The notes under the pieces are model-generated. The model was not told the origin of the DNA and made no database searches. It saw nothing but the letters and a program-made list of their open reading frames with translations. From Maribacter aquivivus (lineage in GTDB: Bacteria > Bacteroidota > Bacteroidia > Flavobacteriales > Flavobacteriaceae), in the NCBI RefSeq assembly GCF_900142175.1, contig NZ_FQZX01000001.1, positions 1,302,001-1,366,000 of the forward strand: 64,000 nt of DNA, in the 5' to 3' direction. Shown here in pieces: positions 35,918 to 43,305 of this stretch. How positions within the stretch are numbered: position 1 is the first letter of the stretch; each line of letters opens with the position of its first letter. The position numbers and the translations under genes were made by a program.

Positions 35918-36712
35918 ATGATTGCCTTTTTAAAAAAGTACGAAATATGGGTGTTTTTAGCACTCGCGCCTTTACTTAATTTTGTTATTACTTACTTGAA
36001 AAGTAAGGGGGTTATTGAGTTTTTTCCATATACTAACGGTCGCTTTTACGCACTAATGTTCTTATTGCTATTTATTGTGAAAATCACAAAAGGTAATGAA
36101 GGCATAAAGAATTTATTTAGACCTATGCTAGTTTGGAAAGTACACCCAAAGTGGTATGTATTTAGCTTACTATTCGCATTTACCATAGGTTTAATAACAT
36201 TAGTAATTGTAGCCTTTTATAATGGAGATATGTCCATTCTTGATTTCGAAATTTATATACCTACCTTAAAATTCACTTTGTTTCTACTGTCTTGGGCATT
36301 TTTAGGTGAAGTGGTATGGATTGGTTATGCATTTCGTGAACTTTCGAAAATCACTAAACCATTTTACGCAACTCAGGTTATCGGCTTTGTATGGTCTTTA
36401 TGGTGGCTACCTTCTGTTTTTATTAATGTTGGAGTAATAGAAGATTTACCTGTGTGGCCATTGTTTTTGAATATGATGGGAGCTGCTGGTATGTGTGCTA
36501 TTGTATATTCAAAAACCAAAAGTGGAATATGTGTTTTGGTAATACAGTCGATGTTAAATATGTCTCTTGTTTTGTTGCCGATTTCACCAGATGCAGGTGA
36601 CCATACCTATACTATATTTGCGGTTCTTTATTTTCTGGTCATGTTGATTTTCATGTATTTTATGCCGCCGAAGTTAAATTTTGAATCGTCGAATAAATTA
36701 AATAAGGCTTAA
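35918..36712 (+). CDS. CPBP-like membrane protein with apparently degenerate protease motifs
   Basis: 264-aa integral membrane protein with about eight helices. It resembles the CPBP (Abi) intramembrane metalloprotease family in helix layout and in two motif regions. Motif 1, usually EExxxR, reads GEVVWIGYAFREL here. Motif 2, usually with a histidine, reads IGFVWSLWWLP. The second glutamate, arginine and histidine all appear replaced, so protease activity is doubtful. It could be a non-catalytic relative with a sensing or chaperone role. It lies between tRNA-Leu and the methyltransferase gene. Confidence 0.65.
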   Translation: MIAFLKKYEIWVFLALAPLLNFVITYLKSKGVIEFFPYTNGRFYALMFLLLFIVKITKGNEGIKNLFRPMLVWKVHPKWYVFSLLFAFTIGLITLVIVAFYNGDMSILDFEIYIPTLKFTLFLLSWAFLGEVVWIGYAFRELSKITKPFYATQVIGFVWSLWWLPSVFINVGVIEDLPVWPLFLNMMGAAGMCAIVYSKTKSGICVLVIQSMLNMSLVLLPISPDAGDHTYTIFAVLYFLVMLIFMYFMPPKLNFESSNKLNKA

Positions 36713-36720
36713 AAAATAAA

Positions 36721-36751
36721 TTACCTGTCTATATCGTATCTAGACAGGTAA
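36721..36751 (-). terminator. Inverted repeat overlapping the methyltransferase stop
   Basis: 11-bp arms TTACCTGTCTA and TAGACAGGTAA (36721-36731 and 36741-36751) with a 9-nt loop. The methyltransferase stop is at 36740-36742, inside the hairpin. The minus strand continues with TTTATTTTTTAAG, so it fits a terminator for that gene. Confidence 0.75.
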
Positions 36752-37780
36752 TTTATCTGCTTTTGTATTTTGCTTCTTTTTTAATTTATCATTAGCCTTT
36801 AATTGCTTCATAATACTATTGGCTAAAAATTTCGCCAAGTTAACAGGTACCGCATTACCAATCATTTTATAGCCTGCCGCTACTTTTTTGTAGTGAAAGG
36901 TAAAATCATTGGGAAATGTCTGTATTCTTGCGCATTCTCGTACGCTTAACCTTCTGTATAAATCTTCTTTACCTGGTACAAACACGCGAACATCTTTTTC
37001 AATAAGCTTCATTTTTGGTGCCTGTGGATGTATCGGTGCATGTCTGCCACCTGCCTGTATGGTGAACGATTGTTCGTCCCAATTGCGAACACGATTTCTA
37101 GACATATACATGGTTGAAAAGCCACCGATCATATATTCATGATTGGGAATAGTACAATTTTCGCCATTGGTATTATTGAATTCTAAAGCAGGAATTGCCG
37201 CATCCTTTAAATCTGAAATGGCTGTTTCAAGTGTAATTTTAGGGAAGGTCTCGGTCGGGAATTCATATTTAAAATTCAAGTCTTTTCTAATGCCTATAAA
37301 GAAAACTCTTTTTCGGTCTTGAGGTACATTGTAGTCAGATGCATTTAGCATTTTAAAAGACAGGTCATAACCTGTGCCAGCGTTTTTCAAAAGATTTTTT
37401 ATGCCATCAAGTGCTGTACTGTGCTTGCCAATTAGCATTCCGCTTACGTTTTCTGCTAAAAAGAATTTGGGTTGCTTGGCTTCCAGTATTCTTATAAAAT
37501 CATAGAATAATTGTCCTCTTTTATCTTGTATACCCCTTGCAGCACCAGCGGCGCTCCAACTTTGGCAAGGCGGTCCACCAATGATCCCGTCACAATCAGG
37601 CACATCATCCGCAGGTATATCAACAATACTTCTTTTGTCGAATGTAGTATTGGGGTGGTTCTTTTCATAAGTCTCCCAAATATCCTTATCATATTCGTTT
37701 GCCCAAATTACATTAAAGCCAGCTTGTTCAAAACCAAGATCTAGGCCGCCTGCTCCAGCAAAAAAGGATACTATATTCAT
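36740..37780 (-). CDS. C5-cytosine DNA methyltransferase
   Basis: 346-aa m5C methyltransferase with ordered motifs. Motif I is FFAGAGGLDLGF (6-17), motif IV is GPPCQSW with catalytic C72, motif VI is ENV at 110-112, and motif VIII is QDRKR at 154-158. Motif IX is RRLSVRECARIQTFP, and motif X is the GNAVP segment near 308. The target recognition region (about 165-275) includes SFTIQAGGRHAPIHP; the recognition sequence cannot be read from it. It lies 167 bp downstream of the PLD-like nuclease gene on the same strand, and is probably the protective half of a restriction-modification system. Confidence 0.95.
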   Translation of the reverse strand: MNIVSFFAGAGGLDLGFEQAGFNVIWANEYDKDIWETYEKNHPNTTFDKRSIVDIPADDVPDCDGIIGGPPCQSWSAAGAARGIQDKRGQLFYDFIRILEAKQPKFFLAENVSGMLIGKHSTALDGIKNLLKNAGTGYDLSFKMLNASDYNVPQDRKRVFFIGIRKDLNFKYEFPTETFPKITLETAISDLKDAAIPALEFNNTNGENCTIPNHEYMIGGFSTMYMSRNRVRNWDEQSFTIQAGGRHAPIHPQAPKMKLIEKDVRVFVPGKEDLYRRLSVRECARIQTFPNDFTFHYKKVAAGYKMIGNAVPVNLAKFLANSIMKQLKANDKLKKKQNTKADKLPV

Positions 37781-37808
37781 TTTCTTATGTTATTCTATAT
37801 TTCTTAGA

Positions 37809-37832
37809 TTTTCTAAAATAATTTTTAGAAAA
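37809..37832. promoter_or_regulatory. AT-rich inverted repeat upstream of the methyltransferase
   Basis: Perfect 10-bp arms TTTTCTAAAA (37809-37818) and TTTTAGAAAA (37823-37832), 29 bp upstream of the methyltransferase start. Possible operator or leader hairpin. Confidence 0.45.
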
Positions 37833-37899
37833 CACATCTCAAGAAGGCAAAAATACATTTTAGAATTTCAAATTGCTTTTAAATCAACCATCTATTTTA

Positions 37900-37912
37900 C
37901 TCGATAATCGAG
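37900..37912. promoter_or_regulatory. Palindrome CTCGAT-A-ATCGAG between the nuclease and methyltransferase genes
   Basis: 13-bp perfect palindrome with a one-base centre in the 167-bp gap. It may be a regulator site for the restriction-modification pair. No controller-protein gene is visible. Confidence 0.4.
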
Positions 37913-37947
37913 ATTTGAATGTTCCCATGCGTGCGTCTAAATATTAA

Positions 37948-39321
37948 TTATGTCTTCAAGTTAATACCTCGTGGGCTTGTCCCGAAGTTAATTACTTGTA
38001 TGGTTTCCTTCTTACGTTTAATACTGGCGACATTATTTTCAAAAGCTTTTATGGTACTTTCGTCTTTAATGACAAGATGCATACCTACTTCGCAATGTAT
38101 TCCGCTATAACTCAAATCTGGCATGTTCGTGAATTGAGTGATATTCACGTTGTCTAGATAAATAAATTGGGTGGGAGTGAAATTATAAGAGCAGTATATA
38201 AGTGTGTTGTCTATTAGTATGAATTTTGAATGTATGTGCTCATTTACAAAGTATTCAATATTCTCAGAGCTCTTGATCTGACTGTAGAATTGCTGAAAGC
38301 TATTTGTGTTCGCAGGGCTTCTAAATTTTATCTGTTTAAATTTCTCTGCATCTTCTGTCAATGGCGCAAAGGTTTGAGATAAACAAGTAACTTGTATGCC
38401 TTTGTTAGCCATGGTAATTACATCACCTAATATACCTTTACGAATTTCATTTTTATTGATAGTAGAATGATGATTAGCATTGAATTGGTAATTAAATGCT
38501 GCCAAATGCTGGGCGCAAACTATAATTCTTTCTTTTGCTGCTACTATATATTCTGACAATGTTTTTTCTAGAATATTAGCAGAATTGTCATAAAATGGTG
38601 CCGTAGTAAATGCCGAATTTGAAAATTTAAATTCAAGTTTCTCGTACGTATTACATGTGGTATTTAAAGATGCTTTGTAATCTTTAATAGCAATTGAATT
38701 ACTGATTAAATTATTGTAAAAAGTTTTTATGCCCTCCTCGTAATTTGGTTCATCTTCTATGCAAATCATAGATTCGTTTTTGACCAAATCTCGTACGGCT
38801 AAATTAGATGAACTTAATAGGATGATATACCCGCTTTTCTTTCTAATGTAAGCAGATTTAATATGTAAAGAGTAGGGTAGAGAACCTCTAGAGAATTTTT
38901 TTATGCGGGCACTTCGTACATATAAATGAGGAAACACAAATAAATTAAAATTTTCATGCGATGTTGATCTGTACATTTCCCCATAAATTTTTCTTGCTAA
39001 ATTATATTTGGTCACACTTTTGTCTGACTTTTCTCCTGTTGCAAGATTTTCTAGAATTTTAGGTTTGTTATTATCATAGCCTTCTAATGGTATAGTAATT
39101 ACATTCACGATTATGCCATCTGCTGCTACTTCTTTCAAATATTCATGCAAATGTTGGTTGTTATACAAATACCAAGAAATGTTGATTTCTTCAATAGCAC
39201 TTCTTTGCTTCTCAATAGTTTCTATAAATTTCTCAAGCAATAATGGTGAACCGCCTTGCTCATAAAAATCGAATCGATTCTTATAGTTTTTGGGTTCATC
39301 AAAAAAAGCTTTAAATGACAT
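37948..39321 (-). CDS. Phospholipase D-like two-domain protein, putative restriction endonuclease (NgoFVII-like)
   Basis: 457-aa protein with two PLD-superfamily halves. The first half has the HxK motif at H153-I-K155 with SSN at 171-173. The second half has H364-S-K366 with SYN at 378-380. Each half therefore has the HxK(x)nN pattern of HKD nucleases. PLD folds form the catalytic core of BfiI and of the NgoFVII family of restriction enzymes, and this gene is adjacent to a DNA methyltransferase. The restriction role is therefore likely but inferred. A general PLD-like phosphodiesterase is the alternative. Cleavage site and specificity cannot be read from sequence. Confidence 0.72.
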   Translation of the reverse strand: MSFKAFFDEPKNYKNRFDFYEQGGSPLLLEKFIETIEKQRSAIEEINISWYLYNNQHLHEYLKEVAADGIIVNVITIPLEGYDNNKPKILENLATGEKSDKSVTKYNLARKIYGEMYRSTSHENFNLFVFPHLYVRSARIKKFSRGSLPYSLHIKSAYIRKKSGYIILLSSSNLAVRDLVKNESMICIEDEPNYEEGIKTFYNNLISNSIAIKDYKASLNTTCNTYEKLEFKFSNSAFTTAPFYDNSANILEKTLSEYIVAAKERIIVCAQHLAAFNYQFNANHHSTINKNEIRKGILGDVITMANKGIQVTCLSQTFAPLTEDAEKFKQIKFRSPANTNSFQQFYSQIKSSENIEYFVNEHIHSKFILIDNTLIYCSYNFTPTQFIYLDNVNITQFTNMPDLSYSGIHCEVGMHLVIKDESTIKAFENNVASIKRKKETIQVINFGTSPRGINLKT

Positions 39322-39593
39322 TTATGCTAATAATAGTTAGGCTACCTAATTAGATTTTATATTAGGTTGTGCTTTAAAGATAGGCATCTGTTTCTTTTAA
39401 GCCTCATTTTTAGAACAATTGAAATGGTTGAAAATATATTGTAAATGATTTTTTTACAGAAGAAAAAGTGATTGATAAATAGTTAATAAAATAAAATGGG
39501 CGCATCAATTTTAGTACTACTTTCGGCCTTTATTTTTTAAAGGTTAATACATTGATTGTTAGTGTTAAAAAAGACTATATATCACAATTATAA

Positions 39594-40547
39594 ATGGAAC
39601 AATACATTTTTTATTTAGGCTTTATTGTAGCAGCATATGCTGTTATAGCTAATGATGTTATACAGACATTGGGTACGTTTATGACATCTAATGCAAATGT
39701 TAAATGGTGGCTTTTATGGGGTTTTGCAGGCTCTGTTCTAACGGTTACTTTGGTTTATGGTTGGTATATAAACGGTGGTGATGTTTCTTATGGTAGGTTG
39801 TCAAATATTCCGCTACCTGATCCAATGCCATGGTGGTATTTATTAGCACCAATCTCTTTAATGGTAATTACTCGTTTTGGTATACCTGCAAGTACTACGT
39901 TTATGATTTTAAGTGTTTTTTCATCTAGTCAATTGATAGAGAAAATGATACTTAAATCTGTATTTGGTTACGCACTTGCTTTCGTTGCTGCATTTGTGCT
40001 GTATTTATTTTTGACGAAAAAATTTGAATCTCCGGCATCTATTAGATTAATGGATAAGAAAAAGCAGCGACCTTTTTGGATAGTAGCGCAATGGTTTTCA
40101 ACAGGCTTTCTTTGGTCGCAGTGGTTAATACAAGATTTTGCCAATATTTTTGTATTTCTTCCAAGGCAATTATCATTGTATGAATTAGTATTTTCTTTAG
40201 CGCTCATTTTGCTTATTATGGCATATATATTTAATTCGAAAGGTGGTAAGATTCAAGGTATAGTGAATCAAAAATCAAATACACAGCATATACGTTCAGC
40301 AACAATTATAGATGCTTGTTATGCTTTGCTATTGTTCTTTTTTACGTCAGTAAATACAATACCAATGAGTACCACCTGGGCATTTATAGGAATTTTGGCG
40401 GGTAGAGAAATTGCTATAAGCTACCGCCTAAAGAAAGGGGAATTGAAGAAAACCTATAAAATGCTGGTCAATGATTTTGCCAAAGTAAACATGGGTCTTT
40501 TTGTGAGTATTCTAATTGCTTATCTAATTCAGTTTATGAAAGGGTAA
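39594..40547 (+). CDS. PiT-related (Na+/phosphate permease-like) membrane protein
   Basis: 317-aa polytopic membrane protein. Four short motifs occur in the PiT order: IANDVIQTLGTF (18-29), GIPASTT (96-102), QDFANIFVFLP (180-190) and TIPMSTT (255-261). They resemble the duplicated GANDVAN and PVSTTH motifs of PiT phosphate transporters, but each is altered: the STTH histidine is missing and several residues differ. It is thus a remote and probably specialised member. Its ligand may not be phosphate. No regulator or partner gene is adjacent. It converges on the next gene with a 1-bp gap. Confidence 0.66.
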   Translation: MEQYIFYLGFIVAAYAVIANDVIQTLGTFMTSNANVKWWLLWGFAGSVLTVTLVYGWYINGGDVSYGRLSNIPLPDPMPWWYLLAPISLMVITRFGIPASTTFMILSVFSSSQLIEKMILKSVFGYALAFVAAFVLYLFLTKKFESPASIRLMDKKKQRPFWIVAQWFSTGFLWSQWLIQDFANIFVFLPRQLSLYELVFSLALILLIMAYIFNSKGGKIQGIVNQKSNTQHIRSATIIDACYALLLFFFTSVNTIPMSTTWAFIGILAGREIAISYRLKKGELKKTYKMLVNDFAKVNMGLFVSILIAYLIQFMKG

Positions 40548-40548
40548 T

Positions 40549-41454
40549 TTACTTTACACTGATCAATACCGCTTCGCAGCTTTTTAGGTCGGAGTTCAAA
40601 ACAATGTTTTCAGATTTTTCGCCATCAGATATTTCTACTGATACCGTATTTGGTGGCGAATCGCCTAAGTTATGGGCGTAAAGGAACAAATCATTAGATT
40701 TTGTGGGGTCAAGTTTAATTTTGAATTCCTTCTTCCAATAGGTTAAATAGTACTTTTTAATTACTTGAACACCGTTCAGATATATAGAAACAATATCGCC
40801 ATCTTGCCTGCCGTGATCCCATATTTTTATAACTATATCTTCAGAATTGAACTCGAATTCTTTGGTATATGAAATTTTTCTACCATCGAAGCTATCTCTA
40901 ACTTCAGGTTTGCTTTCAGTTGTAGGCTCAGGCTTATTCTCGGCTTGGGCAACTGCAGTTCGCTTAGGTGCTATTTTCTCTTTTGCTTTTTTCTTTGCTT
41001 TCGATCTAGACTTCTTATTTTTTGGAGTTACAGTGTTGGCATTTGCTAATTGCTGCTTTTTCTTTCTTTCGTCAGATGCCGCATTCATAATTGAAAAGAA
41101 CGGAGTAGCTTTTTTAGCAATATTGAATTTGTCATCTGGGAATAGTTCTATGGCAACTACCTGGTATCTATTGCCGGATCCAATGTTTTTTGCCAATTCT
41201 ATTCCGTCTTCAAATCCATCATTTTTAAAAGAACCAAGTTCTTGCACTACCATTTCATTACGTACTAGAAAAAAACGAATGGACTTGCTAGTATCTATTT
41301 TTACGGTATTCCACTGTAAAGCAATTTTGTCGGGAATGTTCCAGACAGTGTTTTCATTTGGGGAAACGATATTTATAGTAGCTATATCTTGCGCATAACT
41401 AAAAGTAGATATTAGTAATAGGGCAGATAAAAATATAAAATGAATTTGGCGCAT
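40549..41454 (-). CDS. Secreted protein with Lys/Ala-rich linker
   Basis: 301-aa protein with a signal peptide ending near FSYAQ. A beta-rich N-terminal domain spans about 20-125; IVSPNENTVWNIPDKIALQW resembles GPI-anchored Kre9-type domains. A basic linker rich in Lys, Arg and Ala lies at about 128-175, and a second beta-sandwich at about 185-301 (IVIKIWDHGRQDGDIVSIYLN). Function is unknown. It is likely periplasmic or exported. Its stop lies 1 bp from the PiT-like gene stop on the opposite strand. Confidence 0.7.
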   Translation of the reverse strand: MRQIHFIFLSALLLISTFSYAQDIATINIVSPNENTVWNIPDKIALQWNTVKIDTSKSIRFFLVRNEMVVQELGSFKNDGFEDGIELAKNIGSGNRYQVVAIELFPDDKFNIAKKATPFFSIMNAASDERKKKQQLANANTVTPKNKKSRSKAKKKAKEKIAPKRTAVAQAENKPEPTTESKPEVRDSFDGRKISYTKEFEFNSEDIVIKIWDHGRQDGDIVSIYLNGVQVIKKYYLTYWKKEFKIKLDPTKSNDLFLYAHNLGDSPPNTVSVEISDGEKSENIVLNSDLKSCEAVLISVK

Positions 41455-41727
41455 GTGTAATATGTTATCTTAAAGATAGTATTAAACGATTCTTGTTTAA
41501 GACCTCTATAATCTACAAGATATATGATACTAAACGAAAATTTATAGCAATTTAATATAATAGTAAGCGCCTTTTAATTCATTAACTTCAAATTAATCTC
41601 TTTTCAATAGCTGTATTGTTCAATAATCGAAATTTTACGATTGTCCTTTTCTAATGCGTTGATGGCTAGCTTCGAGATAATTTACTTATTGCATACTATT
41701 TGTAGCAAGAACTTTTTAATGTTAAAT

Positions 41728-41760
41728 ATTGGAAATAATCCCAATAATTGGAAATAATCC
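41728..41760 (+). repeat. Direct repeats ATTGGAAATAATCC x2 upstream of dinB
   Basis: Exact 14-bp copies at 41728-41741 and 41747-41760, offset 19 bp. Each contains an 11-bp near-dyad GGAAATAATCC. Together with the inverted repeat just downstream they form a compact candidate regulatory region for the dinB-dnaE cassette. The remainder of the 341-bp gap from 41455 shows no gene. Confidence 0.6.
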
Positions 41761-41769
41761 ATAATTTAG

Positions 41770-41794
41770 CTATCCCGATTTTTTAGAGGGATAG
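41770..41794 (+). promoter_or_regulatory. Inverted repeat CTATCCC-N11-GGGATAG just upstream of dinB
   Basis: Perfect 7-bp arms at 41770-41776 and 41788-41794, ending 2 bp before the dinB ATG. A protein bound here, or an RNA hairpin, could block transcription or translation initiation. Confidence 0.5.
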
Positions 41795-41796
41795 TT

Positions 41797-43011
41797 ATGA
41801 GCAAAACAATACTGCATATAGATTTAGATACTTTTTATGTATCTGTAGAACGACTCAATAATCGTGAGTTGCAGAATAAACCATTATTGGTGGGCGGTAC
41901 GGGAGACCGCGGCGTGGTAGCGGCATGTAGTTATGAAACCCGTGGCTTTGGTGTGCACTCCGGGATGCCCATGAAAATGGCGCGCGAACTGTGTCCTGAT
42001 GCTGTTGTAATTAGAGGTAATGCTGGTGATTATAGTAAGCACTCAGATGTGGTAACGGAAATCATAAAAGAATACGTACCTGTATTCGAAAAATCTAGTA
42101 TCGATGAGTTTTATGCAGACCTCACCGGTATGGATCGTTTTTTTGGTTGCTACCAATATGCTTCCCAAATGAGAAAGAAGATTATTCGAGAAACAGGACT
42201 TCCCATTTCCTTCGGATTGTCGGCTAATAAGGTCGTTTCTAAAGTAGCAACGAACGAGGCGAAACCAAATAATCAGTTGAAGATAGATGAAGGATTGGAA
42301 AAGCCTTTTTTAGCACCGCTATCCATCAAAAAAATACCAATGGTGGGTGATAAGACTTATCAGACTTTACGGAACCTTGGGCTACGGCAAGTGCGTACAG
42401 TTCAAGAAATGCCTATGGAAGTCATGCAGCGTGTTTTGGGTGCTAATGGCGGAGTAATATGGAAACGTGCCAATGGTATTGATAATACACCTGTGATTCC
42501 GTTTTGTGAGCGAAAATCAATATCTACCGAAAGAACTTTTAATAAAGATACGATTGATGTAAACAGACTACGTGGTATCCTCATTGCCATGACCGAAAAT
42601 TTGGCATATCAATTACGACGTGGAGATAAGCTGACCGCTTGTATTTCAGTAAAAATTAGATACTCAGATTTTAATACCTATTCAAAGCAAATGCGCATTC
42701 CGTATACCAGCGGAGACCATATTTTAATACCCAAAATTTTAGACCTGTTCAAGACCTTATATAACCGTAGGTTATTAGTGAGGCTAATTGGTATACGTTT
42801 CAGTCATTTAGTGTCCGGTAATTATCAAATCAACCTTTTTGATGATACCGAAGAAATTTTAAGCCTATATAATGCTATGGATGAAATTCGAAAACGCTAC
42901 GGAGACAAAAGTGTGTTGCGGGCATCGGGCATGGGTGCAAAAACAATAGGAAGAATGCATAATCCTTTTAATGGATTGCCACCTGTTGTGTTGGCACATA
43001 GGAAGATTTAG
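41797..43011 (+). CDS. dinB: Y-family DNA polymerase (DinB/Pol IV-like)
   Basis: 404-aa translesion polymerase. The catalytic acids are D9 (HIDLD) and D103-E104 (SSIDEFYADL), so the active site looks intact. A clamp-binding-like motif QINLF is at 344-348 near the C-terminus. It lies upstream of a dnaE-like gene on the same strand, as in SOS mutasome cassettes. In classic imuA-imuB-dnaE2 cassettes the Y-family protein is inactive, but here the catalytic residues are present. Operator-like repeats precede it. Confidence 0.93.
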   Translation: MSKTILHIDLDTFYVSVERLNNRELQNKPLLVGGTGDRGVVAACSYETRGFGVHSGMPMKMARELCPDAVVIRGNAGDYSKHSDVVTEIIKEYVPVFEKSSIDEFYADLTGMDRFFGCYQYASQMRKKIIRETGLPISFGLSANKVVSKVATNEAKPNNQLKIDEGLEKPFLAPLSIKKIPMVGDKTYQTLRNLGLRQVRTVQEMPMEVMQRVLGANGGVIWKRANGIDNTPVIPFCERKSISTERTFNKDTIDVNRLRGILIAMTENLAYQLRRGDKLTACISVKIRYSDFNTYSKQMRIPYTSGDHILIPKILDLFKTLYNRRLLVRLIGIRFSHLVSGNYQINLFDDTEEILSLYNAMDEIRKRYGDKSVLRASGMGAKTIGRMHNPFNGLPPVVLAHRKI

Positions 43012-43305
43012 TTCTTGGTTGATGGATGTTGGTTGTTGAGGATGAAAATGCTTAGCGCAAAAACGTCTTCACGAGGAGGCACGACGAAGTGATTTATTGA
43101 AGTGGGGTGACAATGATAATCGGATGTACTTACTTTCGGCAGATTGCTTCGGTGAAAAACCTGGCAAAGACGATACCCGTTCACTGAGCGTAGCCGAAGT
43201 GAAATCTCGAGTGAGAAAGCAAACAATAAAAAAAGCGTACTGCGCAAAGCGAATAGCGTGAAGCGCTTAGCGCAAAAAAACAACAACCAATAACCAACAA
43301 CGAGC
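43012..43305. repeat. Mosaic of dispersed GC-rich intergenic repeats between dinB and dnaE
   Basis: The 294-bp gap is unlike the surrounding low-GC sequence. It holds a GGTTGATGGATGTTGG-type tract (43018-43038), an ACGAGGAGGCACGACGAAGT segment (43071-43090) and a CACTGAGCGTAGCCGAAGTG segment (43182-43201). A GCG-rich tract (43235-43274) and a CAACAACCAATAACCAACAA tract (43281-43300) complete it. These look like several dispersed intergenic repeat families joined together. A reading frame on the minus strand covering this gap is judged spurious. Confidence 0.6.

Noticed and set aside
40847..41398. A 183-aa plus-strand reading frame opposite the secreted Lys/Ala-rich protein
   Set aside because: It is antisense to a protein with a clear signal peptide and is phenylalanine-rich as expected for the reverse of a lysine-rich coding sequence.
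41455..41796. A canonical LexA box upstream of dinB
   Set aside because: No CTG-N10-CAG-like or GAAC-N4-GTTC-like site was seen; only the repeats described.
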